From positions 1 through 34,012 of IMG/VR virus record IMGVR_UViG_3300046683_000439: DNA of 34,012 nt. One strand, 5' to 3'. The notes under the pieces are model-generated. The model was not told where the DNA came from. It saw nothing but the letters and a program-made list of their open reading frames with translations, and searched no databases. The stretch is from a virus. Below, piece by piece: positions 27,505 through 34,012 of this stretch. Every line of letters begins with the position of its first letter. Within the stretch, counting starts at the first letter, position 1. Made by a program: the position numbers and the translations under genes.

Positions 27505-28597
27505 GAGACGAGCGTGGGTCCACTCTGGCCATGGGAATATCTGGCCGAACATCTTTGTCCTTCTGGCGGCACCACCAGGAGGGGGGAAGACCATCATCAC
27601 TCGCGCCATCACCGATCTGATCCACGACATGAAAGTCGACGATTCCCAGAAGCCCAGGCTCGCCGCCAACTCCATGACAAAGAGTGCAATGGTGGATACG
27701 CTCGAGGAAGCAATCCGAGTCCGAGTGATCCCCGGGGAGGGGATCGAAGAGTGGCACTCGATGGCAATTATCAACTCGGAATTCGGGGTGGTCTTCCCGG
27801 CTTATGATCAGGCCTTCCTCTCCCACCTCTCCCACTTCTGGGACTGTGAGAGGCAGTTCGAGGAGCGGACGAGGACCAACAAGAGCAAGTTCATCGCCAA
27901 CCCTCACGTGATGATGTTAGGGGGTATCCAGCCCAAACTCTTGAACGATACCTTTCCTGAGAGTAGTTGGGGCCAGGGCTTCTTTGCCCGCACTACGATC
28001 GTCTACGTCTCGGAGATGCCGAAGGTCAAGTTCTTCCGCAAGACCCTCCCCGACTTCACCGTCAAGACGCAATTAGTCGCAGGTCTTGAACAACTCTCTG
28101 AGAGATGGGGGGAAATATTCTTCTCCCCACTTACCATAGAAGCGTTTGAGACATGGGAGGCAAATGACTTCCAGCCCTTCCCAACTCATCCGCGATTGGC
28201 TGGGTACGTCGAGAGGAGAAAGATACACGCAATTAAACTTGCGATCCTCTTTTGCCTTTCCTCGGGCCACGAGCTGATCGAACTCGAAGACCTCAAGCGG
28301 GCAAGGTCCCTTCTCGAGAGGACGGAGGAAAACTTGGCCGACCTGTTCGTTGCGATGGGGAGTCATGAATTCTCCGCAGTTATGGATGAGACGGTACACT
28401 TCGTCCTGAGAGAGTACGCCCGGACCAAGAAGGCCGTCGGGCAGCAGGCATTGATGGCATTTGTCTCTCGTCGGGCGCAGCCCCTCCACGTCGAGCCGAT
28501 TATCAATACCCTGATTGGGAGTGGCCGACTGCGCCTTGCAACCCCGGAGAACATCATGACAGATCAGCGGGCCTTTGTGCCAGGGACGGAGCTATGA
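27371..28597 (+). CDS. DUF3987-like replicative helicase/ATPase
   Basis: This is a 408-aa protein. Walker A APPGGGKT at 67-74, Walker B-like MAIINSEFGVV near 128, an arginine-finger-like FFARTTIV, and the lead SPSWIDLFIKYCRDLPTPP, EWGALAALSAVVERRAWV all match the group annotated DUF3987, found in mobile elements and phages where it replaces DnaB-type helicases. It probably unwinds DNA for the family A polymerase. No TOPRIM primase was seen in the window. Start is uncertain: ATG 27371 (AGGGA upstream) is preferred over ATG 27344 and TTG 27305; all lie within the polymerase gene. Confidence 0.8.
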   Translation: MVEPVPITRASPSWIDLFIKYCRDLPTPPIFKEWGALAALSAVVERRAWVHSGHGNIWPNIFVLLAAPPGGGKTIITRAITDLIHDMKVDDSQKPRLAANSMTKSAMVDTLEEAIRVRVIPGEGIEEWHSMAIINSEFGVVFPAYDQAFLSHLSHFWDCERQFEERTRTNKSKFIANPHVMMLGGIQPKLLNDTFPESSWGQGFFARTTIVYVSEMPKVKFFRKTLPDFTVKTQLVAGLEQLSERWGEIFFSPLTIEAFETWEANDFQPFPTHPRLAGYVERRKIHAIKLAILFCLSSGHELIELEDLKRARSLLERTEENLADLFVAMGSHEFSAVMDETVHFVLREYARTKKAVGQQALMAFVSRRAQPLHVEPIINTLIGSGRLRLATPENIMTDQRAFVPGTEL

Positions 28598-28785
28598 AAG
28601 TCCTCCACTACATTCCGCTTGATGATCATATCCAGGATATGGTTTGCGTCAAGTGCCTTACACCAGTCAACCAAGTTGGGGGCTCATTCACCACGGATCT
28701 CTCCTACTGGCTTACCCCTCCCGAAGGGTATGAGCGCTGTCTCTTCGATGCTCGGGTTTCTCGGCCGGTGAGACATGGGATATAA
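28594..28785 (+). CDS. 63-aa protein with one CxxC
   Basis: Starts MKVLHYIPLDDHIQDMVCVK; ATGA overlap with the helicase stop. Residues 18-21 are CVKC, and a third Cys lies near residue 49. Strand-like segments (VLHYIPLDDH, GGSFTTDLSYWLT) suggest a tiny zinc-ribbon-like fold. It is the last rightward gene; dyad copy 4 fills the gap to the convergent virion gene. Confidence 0.6.
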   Translation: MKVLHYIPLDDHIQDMVCVKCLTPVNQVGGSFTTDLSYWLTPPEGYERCLFDARVSRPVRHGI

Positions 28786-28791
28786 CTTAGG

Positions 28792-28830
28792 CTGGTATGG
28801 CCTATCAGCCGGGGCTATCAGCCATATCAG
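28792..28830 (+). repeat. 39-bp dyad element, copy 4, in convergent junction
   Basis: Left arm CTGGTATGGC, right arm GCCATATCAG (one mismatch), spacer of 19 bp CTATCAGCCGGGGCTATCA. Together with its edges it makes up the whole gap between the rightward 63-aa gene (stop 28785) and the leftward 1348-aa gene (stop 28832). No T-run on either strand. Confidence 0.85.
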
Positions 28831-28831
28831 T

Positions 28832-31800
28832 CTACTCCTGCAACGAAGGTACATTCACCCCGGTCATGGCCTGGATAGCGGAAACCCTCGCCTTATCGAG
28901 GTTGTTGGAGAGACCATTCTCATTGAACCTCCGAGAGTAGCCCTTGGCGCTGGCCATCACCCTGGTAATATCAATCCCCGAGACCATCGCTTGTCGGAGT
29001 ACCCTCTGCATCATCTCATCACTTCCCGAGTCCTCCGCGAGGGCCCACTCCTTGCCCATCTTTGAGGTGAGGGCTTTCTTATCCGCCTGATCCTGGGAAA
29101 GAAGGTTCTTGGTGTCGTAGTAGAGGGCAACTTTCGAGGGGTTGACTCCCATCATGTAGTAGAACCTCTCCATCGGAGTGAGGTCCGTCATCATGGGCTC
29201 GAGGGTGGTGGCCGAGTTAATCATCCCGGTATTCGCAGCATTCATCATTCGGTAGAAGATCTTGGGGAGGAAGGCTCTCCCCATTTGGGACCAGGCATCG
29301 GGGGTCATCCCTCCAGTAGCATCGTAAGAGAGGCCGATATCGGAGAAGGCCTTCCCGGCCAACTTCCCTTGATTCCACATAGCAGGGGTAGCCATCCAGA
29401 GCAGCTCACTCCCTGGGTTCCCCATGGGGAGGGAGAGGGAATTCGTCAGCGACACTCCTGGCATACCCATCAGCTTCGGGAGGTATCCTGGGAGGCCCTG
29501 ATACATGAGGTCCGCCGGGGAAGCGTCGTCAGGGTTGTCTGCCCCAAAGCTCTCATAGATTCTCTCCATGAGGGACTTATTGTTCCAGATACGGGAGATC
29601 TTATCTGCCAAGTAATAGAGCCCACCAGTCGCTGGTAGGCCGCCAGCCATAGCGGGGAGTGCCGCAGCCAGCATGAGTGGCTTGAGATTTCCCCTCGTTG
29701 CCTCCCCCGCATACTTCATAGTGTTCCAGAGGTAGTACATCATCCAGTTCTTAAAGAGGCCGATCCCCTGCCCGAATGGGCCTGCAAACACTTTCGACCT
29801 GTCTGCCGTGCCGAAGCGGAACATTGAGTTGTCAGTAAATTCCCGGACGAACCTTTCCAGGTCTGCCCCCTTAAGCCCCTGGACATCCCTTCCCCAAAGG
29901 AAGCCAGTTGCTATCGCATGGGCCCTCGACATCCGTTCCGTCACCTCCGCCGGCCAGTTCCCTACCTGCTCAATGAAGTTCGCAACCGCGGCGCCTCGAT
30001 TATCCCCGCCCTTGAGGATGGTCTTCAGATTGTCCCGAATGGTAGCCTTGCTCCCGATGAATTCCTTTGCGATCCTCGGATCGACTGTCCCATCGGAGAG
30101 CATCTTCTGGAAGAGGGAGCGGAACTCCGGATCGGAGTTATCCCCTAAGAGCTTAGCAGCTTGCCCCATTATCTTCCCTGCATTGAGGGTCGCCATCTGC
30201 CCCTTTATCTTCCCAGCCCCGTCAATAATCATCTGATGGGAGTAGAACTTGGCGACTTGCTCCGGAGATCCATTCGCGAGGAAGGACAGCTCTGGCATTA
30301 GGGTCTGAGTGAAGTTGAGGAGGTTCGTCACCGGGAGGCTGGTATTAAACATCCCCAGCTGAAGGCCATAGATACCTCTCCCCACCGCATTCACTATTTT
30401 CGAGGCTGAGTTTTTCCCAATCATCGGGGCTAGCGCCCGGTCGAAGAACTCATTGGTGAGTTTCCCGAAGGCCCCTTGGTGCCCCATTAGCTGGTGCATC
30501 CTCTCCATGAGCTGGCGATGGAGACCAGGGGCACTCTCCGCCAACGCCTCCATCTGCTTCCCGTAGATGGTGTTGAAGGCGGCCTGGGACTGGAGCTTGC
30601 TCATCGCCGCGTCGTGCTGAGTTATCTTGTCGATGAACTCCTGCCGAGTGAAGCCCCGCTCCCCTTCATACCCTCCCAATCCCTTCCTTCTCTTGAAGAA
30701 GCCAGGCCTTCCCTTTGCCTCCGCAGCGTCGATGATTCTCCACTCCTCCGCGGAGCGGGCCTTGAGTTGCTTGGTGGCTGCGATGTCGTCCCAGACATCA
30801 TGGAGCTTGGGCTTGGGATCAGCAGTCCAGGACTTTCCCTGTGCAAGCGCCTCATCGACGAGATTCTTTGCATTCTTGATTGCACTGCCACGATCCTTCC
30901 CAGCCCCCATGGAGACCATATCCCCTGTCTCGGAATAGACCGGAACTCTCCAGTCTCCCTCCCAGGTCCGACTGATGCCCATGTGCCCTGCCAAGTGTTT
31001 GAGGGGCTCTTCTTCCCCGGCAAGCCTATTCGCGGTGTTGACTCCATTCCAGTTTCGGAGATCACTTTCCTGGAGAGCTCCATGAAGGGCAGCCACTTTC
31101 GGAGAAACGTTGAGGTTCTTTTGAAGCTCCTCTGGCGTCATCACCCGATACTTCTGCTCGGAGAAGACCTTGTTATACTCCTCCAGCTCGGCGTCGGTAA
31201 GGTCCTTGAACATCGGCGCTAGACCACCCTGGCGCTGCCCACCGGAGATCGCATGTTTCCAAAGGTTTCCCTCTAGCGGCCCGACCTCCCCATGCATTGC
31301 TCGGAGGGTGTCGGCATCCCCTATATCGAACGCCGATCGGAGCCCTGTGTAGATCTTCCTCGCGAAGGGATTCCCTCCGAATTGGAACATGCCAGGGGCG
31401 AGATGTTCAGTTACAAATGCCTTCGCTGTGTCGAGGGCAAAGCCTCCATCACCCCATCCCTGCACTTTGGCGAAGGCCCTTGCTATCCCTTCCGCCCACT
31501 TTGCAGGGTTGGCCTTCGCCCCAAATCCCAGGAACCCTTGCTTCCCAGGGGCATAGACTCGGACAGGGGTCCCTTCATTCACCTTGTCCAAGAGGTTGGT
31601 GTACTGATAGTCCTGGATAGCCTTTTGCCTTGCTGGGTCCTCCATGGGGTCCCAGGCATTCCGGGAAACCTGGTCCGAGAACCGCTGCTCTCCCGGCTTG
31701 AAGAACCCTGGCTTGTCGGTCTTGAAGACAATCCATTGGTCAGCCGCATTTCCGACAGGCTTCCCTGCCACGAACTTGTTCGGCCCACCAACCTTCTTCG

Positions 31801-32878
31801 CCATCACATACAGGCCCCCCGTGTCGGAGACCGTTCCGTCGATCAGGCCCGGATCTTGCTCCCTCGCCAAATACCAGCCATCCCCGATATCGAGCATATT
31901 ATTCTTCACGACCTTATTAATATTCGCCGCCGCTCCTTGGTTGGTGAAGGAGATATGCCGGAAGTGCTGCCCATTGAATTCGTAGCCAAGGGGAAGTTGG
32001 GCGTCTCCGGTTGTCTTCGCCAAGGCCTGCTCATCGGAGAAGTTCCCCGTTCCGACAATCAGCCGCTTCTTCAGGGTTGCTGGGCCTTCCCCTGGGAGGG
32101 GCTCCTCCCCAGGCTTACTAATAGCAAACAGCCTATTAAGGGACCGATTGTCACTCTTGACTGGGGTTGCCATATCCCCCAGCGTATCGACCATCGGCCG
32201 AGTCATGAACCCTTGCACAGGCCTCGCCTGCCTCGGAGCGGTCTCTGCCCGAATGGCCTGGCTCCACTTTGCCAGTTGATCATTCGCCGCCTGGAGCTGT
32301 TCCTGAGGGATACCACCTCCGGCAATCTTCGCTTTGAGTTCCCTCGCTCGAGCCTGCAGTGGGCCGTCGATATTCTCGCTCCCAAAGGTAGGCTCGGCTT
32401 TGTAGGCTGGCCCATACTTCGCCAGCACCCCTCCTATCCCACCCAGCCCCGCCTGCATGGCAGTATCAACAATGGAGGACTGGATCACATTCGAAGTGTC
32501 ACCCCCAACCAGCATCGACCCAGCGATCCTGGCGGCATCCACCCCTCCCATTCCGAGGGTCCCCTTCAAGATTCCTCCAATAACCGGAGAGGCCTCTTCC
32601 AGCGCCTTCAGCCTCGGGATCATCTTGAACGCCGTGGTCCCCAGCTTGGCCGCTAGACCAAACTCCGGGACGGGGGAGATCATCCCCGAGAGGAATCCAC
32701 CCACTGGATTCTGCATCCTCCAATCGAGGGTCTCATCGGAGGGAGCTACCCCGATCAATTCTGGGAAACTCTCAACCGCAGATTTGAGGAAGCCAGCCCC
32801 GTAATCGAAGACGTTCGAGATACCGCCAGGGGCAAGTGTCGGAGGGCTTATCTCATTCGGACTGCTGAACAGTGGCAT
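28832..32878 (-). CDS. large internal-virion-type protein (1348 aa)
   Basis: This is the longest gene in the window, beginning MPLFSSPNEISPPTLAPGGI. Residues 1-190 are Gly/Ala-rich with hydrophobic helices (GFLSGMISPVPEFGLAAKLG). Residues 250-420 are mixed alpha/beta with GYEFNGQHFRHISF and QWIVFKTDKPGFF. A long helical middle (about 640-1000) includes LMERMHQLMGHQGAFGKL and ITQHDAAMSKLQSQA. Near 1050-1150 there is GIGLFKNWMMYYLWNTMKYA, then PLMLAAALPAMAGGLPATGG, a membrane-active stretch as seen in podovirus ejection proteins. Such proteins leave the capsid with the DNA and help it cross the envelope. No enzymatic motif is visible. It overlaps the upstream gene by 26 bases. Confidence 0.78.
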   Translation of the reverse strand: MPLFSSPNEISPPTLAPGGISNVFDYGAGFLKSAVESFPELIGVAPSDETLDWRMQNPVGGFLSGMISPVPEFGLAAKLGTTAFKMIPRLKALEEASPVIGGILKGTLGMGGVDAARIAGSMLVGGDTSNVIQSSIVDTAMQAGLGGIGGVLAKYGPAYKAEPTFGSENIDGPLQARARELKAKIAGGGIPQEQLQAANDQLAKWSQAIRAETAPRQARPVQGFMTRPMVDTLGDMATPVKSDNRSLNRLFAISKPGEEPLPGEGPATLKKRLIVGTGNFSDEQALAKTTGDAQLPLGYEFNGQHFRHISFTNQGAAANINKVVKNNMLDIGDGWYLAREQDPGLIDGTVSDTGGLYVMAKKVGGPNKFVAGKPVGNAADQWIVFKTDKPGFFKPGEQRFSDQVSRNAWDPMEDPARQKAIQDYQYTNLLDKVNEGTPVRVYAPGKQGFLGFGAKANPAKWAEGIARAFAKVQGWGDGGFALDTAKAFVTEHLAPGMFQFGGNPFARKIYTGLRSAFDIGDADTLRAMHGEVGPLEGNLWKHAISGGQRQGGLAPMFKDLTDAELEEYNKVFSEQKYRVMTPEELQKNLNVSPKVAALHGALQESDLRNWNGVNTANRLAGEEEPLKHLAGHMGISRTWEGDWRVPVYSETGDMVSMGAGKDRGSAIKNAKNLVDEALAQGKSWTADPKPKLHDVWDDIAATKQLKARSAEEWRIIDAAEAKGRPGFFKRRKGLGGYEGERGFTRQEFIDKITQHDAAMSKLQSQAAFNTIYGKQMEALAESAPGLHRQLMERMHQLMGHQGAFGKLTNEFFDRALAPMIGKNSASKIVNAVGRGIYGLQLGMFNTSLPVTNLLNFTQTLMPELSFLANGSPEQVAKFYSHQMIIDGAGKIKGQMATLNAGKIMGQAAKLLGDNSDPEFRSLFQKMLSDGTVDPRIAKEFIGSKATIRDNLKTILKGGDNRGAAVANFIEQVGNWPAEVTERMSRAHAIATGFLWGRDVQGLKGADLERFVREFTDNSMFRFGTADRSKVFAGPFGQGIGLFKNWMMYYLWNTMKYAGEATRGNLKPLMLAAALPAMAGGLPATGGLYYLADKISRIWNNKSLMERIYESFGADNPDDASPADLMYQGLPGYLPKLMGMPGVSLTNSLSLPMGNPGSELLWMATPAMWNQGKLAGKAFSDIGLSYDATGGMTPDAWSQMGRAFLPKIFYRMMNAANTGMINSATTLEPMMTDLTPMERFYYMMGVNPSKVALYYDTKNLLSQDQADKKALTSKMGKEWALAEDSGSDEMMQRVLRQAMVSGIDITRVMASAKGYSRRFNENGLSNNLDKARVSAIQAMTGVNVPSLQE

Positions 32879-34012
32879 CGTCAGTGGTGTCCTGGGTTTG
32901 AGTTGAGAATCCCTTCACGGTCTTCTTTGTTCCAGTGAGTTGCCCAAGGTTGACAAGCTGATCAACCCCAGCCTGTCCGCCACTTTGCTGAATGAAGGAG
33001 TAGATAAGTTGGTAGAGATGCTGATGCCAAGTAGTGGCGAAGTCCTTCCCAGTCAAAGCTCCTTGGGCTCTAAGCTTGGAATCCCCCTGGGTTAGCTTGG
33101 TGGCCTGGGTAGCGAGCTGCTTGTAGATGGTGGGGGAAAGGAGGAACTTGGTTGGCTCACCAGGCGCTTCCTGACCATAGAGCGTTCCAGAATGTTCCCT
33201 GGCGTCAATCGCGGCATAGGCTGCGGAGAGGGGGACATCTGCTCGGTAATCACCACCTGCGGTAGTGTAGTAGGGAACGTTGGAAGAGGTTCCACCAGCA
33301 CCATTCCCCATAGTGTGGATCTCCAACCCTCCAGAAGGATTCTTGGTGGCGAAGGTAACGATCCCATTCTTAGTGGAAAGCACCTTCGGTTCCTGTTGCG
33401 CGAGGAGAGACTTGTTGTACTCCCACTGCAACTCGGCGTTCTTGTAGTCCGTCTCCTGGTTGGCCCTCTTCTCCTCGGCAGTCTGCCCAGCGATGGTCAG
33501 TTCCCCACTCGCGATCTTCTCCTTGTAGGTCTGCTGAGCATCATCGTAGGCCTGCATAGACCTCTTGTAGTTGGCGTGCTCGCCAGCCAGCCCAGACAAT
33601 GCTCCGAGCCCCAAATTAAGAAGAAGATTCCCAGTATTCTTCCCTCCTCCTGGGACGTTCTGCAGCCCAGCGGCCAAGCCAGAGAGGATCCCCATCAGCT
33701 TGTCATCCTGGGTCTCTGTTGGACTCTTCGGAGCGGAAGCAGCAAGGGCAGTTCGATAGGCGGAGTAGTCAGTGGGTGGGACGTGGGGGAGGGTAGGAGG
33801 AGGTTCTCCTGGCCCAGGTCCGGGCAGCGTCACCACCGAGTCCCCTCCGGAGGGTAGAGCGGCTGTCATATTCGGATCTGCTACTGGCGGTCCGGCAGGT
33901 CCCGGCGGTGTCGCCGCCTCTGGGTGGAGGAGAGATTGGAACTGATCGTAGGCTGACCTCGGGTCCTCCGGAGGCATGTTCGCCTGAAGCTGCCGGAAGA
34001 TTGGGCTGGATA
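32853..34012 (-). CDS. virion-region protein, 5' end cut by right edge
   Basis: The frame is open to the last complete codon at 34010 and the residues before the first ATG (33977: MPPEDPRSAYDQF) read PIFRQLQAN, which look coding. So the gene probably begins beyond the edge; a start at 33977 (374 aa) would lack a good ribosome-binding site. The first 100 residues are Pro/Gly-rich. Then comes a hydrophobic Gly/Leu segment (MGILSGLAAGLQN, LLLNLGLGALSGLAG), a charged coiled coil (KRSMQAYDDAQQTYKEKI, EEKRANQETDYKNAELQW), and a C-terminal mixed domain (WHQHLYQLIYSFIQQSG). Internal virion or DNA-ejection component is likely from position before the 1348-aa gene. Confidence 0.7.
   Translation of the reverse strand, partial: SSPIFRQLQANMPPEDPRSAYDQFQSLLHPEAATPPGPAGPPVADPNMTAALPSGGDSVVTLPGPGPGEPPPTLPHVPPTDYSAYRTALAASAPKSPTETQDDKLMGILSGLAAGLQNVPGGGKNTGNLLLNLGLGALSGLAGEHANYKRSMQAYDDAQQTYKEKIASGELTIAGQTAEEKRANQETDYKNAELQWEYNKSLLAQQEPKVLSTKNGIVTFATKNPSGGLEIHTMGNGAGGTSSNVPYYTTAGGDYRADVPLSAAYAAIDAREHSGTLYGQEAPGEPTKFLLSPTIYKQLATQATKLTQGDSKLRAQGALTGKDFATTWHQHLYQLIYSFIQQSGGQAGVDQLVNLGQLTGTKKTVKGFSTQTQDTTDDATVQQSE

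Noticed and set aside
28792-28830. Dyad elements as Rho-independent terminators
   Set aside because: No copy has a U-tract on either strand, and the loop of 19 bases is too long for a typical terminator.
31292-32656. 454-residue open frame on the plus strand across the large virion gene
   Set aside because: It is antisense to the 1348-aa gene, has no ribosome-binding site and reads as Pro/Leu/Arg-rich shadow sequence.
1-34012. tRNA genes, integrase, lysogeny repressor, single-subunit RNA polymerase
   Set aside because: Looked for by cloverleaf and motif reading on both strands; nothing convincing was found in this window.

Overview
This is a large part of a lytic-type tailed phage genome, most likely a podovirus-like phage of a Gram-negative host. 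The window is GC-rich and almost fully coding. It has a terminase pair, Pro/Gly-rich virion proteins, a lytic transglycosylase, a 1348-residue internal-virion-type protein and a phage replication module. The Gram-negative host is inferred from a small lipobox protein next to a two-segment membrane protein and from the murein transglycosylase. I see no integrase, repressor/Cro switch, tRNA, CRISPR array or single-subunit RNA polymerase. Portal, capsid and tail genes lie outside the window.

Layout. (1) 1-7783, minus strand, late genes read right to left: a small-terminase-like protein, a PD-(D/E)XK nuclease, Pro-rich proteins, a lipoprotein/membrane-protein pair (possible lysis genes), a disordered protein, a lytic transglycosylase, an AT-richer 450-aa protein, five small or disordered proteins, a short protein resembling the Acb2/Tad1 hairpin family, and the 5' part of the large terminase running off the left edge. 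A good sigma-70-type promoter sits directly against the small-terminase start codon. (2) 7784-8217: divergent control region. (3) 8218-19884, plus strand: tightly packed, mostly small early/middle genes. Recognisable members are a HIRAN protein, a UvrD-like helicase, a small HTH protein, a HAD phosphatase, a jelly-roll polysaccharide-lyase-like protein, zinc-ribbon proteins and a ribbon-helix-helix-like protein. (4) 19962-28785, plus strand: replication and recombination genes. These are a Cas4/RecB-like nuclease, a Sak4-like RecA-fold ATPase, a probable ssDNA-binding protein, a ParB-methyltransferase fusion, a uracil-DNA-glycosylase/3'-5'-exonuclease fusion, a DUF7768-like protein overlapping a secreted Cys-rich peptide, a family A DNA polymerase without an exonuclease domain, and a DUF3987-like helicase. 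(5) 28832-34012, minus strand: two large virion-type proteins, the upstream one cut by the right edge. If the genome is circular or circularly permuted, blocks 5 and 1 would be the two ends of one late region.

The most unusual signal is a 39-bp dyad: 10-bp arms CTGGTMTGGC / GCCAKAYCAG around a spacer of exactly 19 bp. It occurs four times (5840-5878, 9206-9244, 16531-16569, 28792-28830), each time in a gap between genes or at a gene start. Other points of interest are the split polymerase with its exonuclease fused to a glycosylase, structured leaders including three tandem hairpins before the helicase gene, a start codon in a hairpin loop, a short AGCGNAGCGT repeat spread through the early genes, and a 360-bp gap at 9.1-9.5 kb that could be a replication origin.

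Functions come from motif reading only; no database search was possible. Most small genes are real by spacing, ribosome-binding sites and overlap, but their function is unknown.
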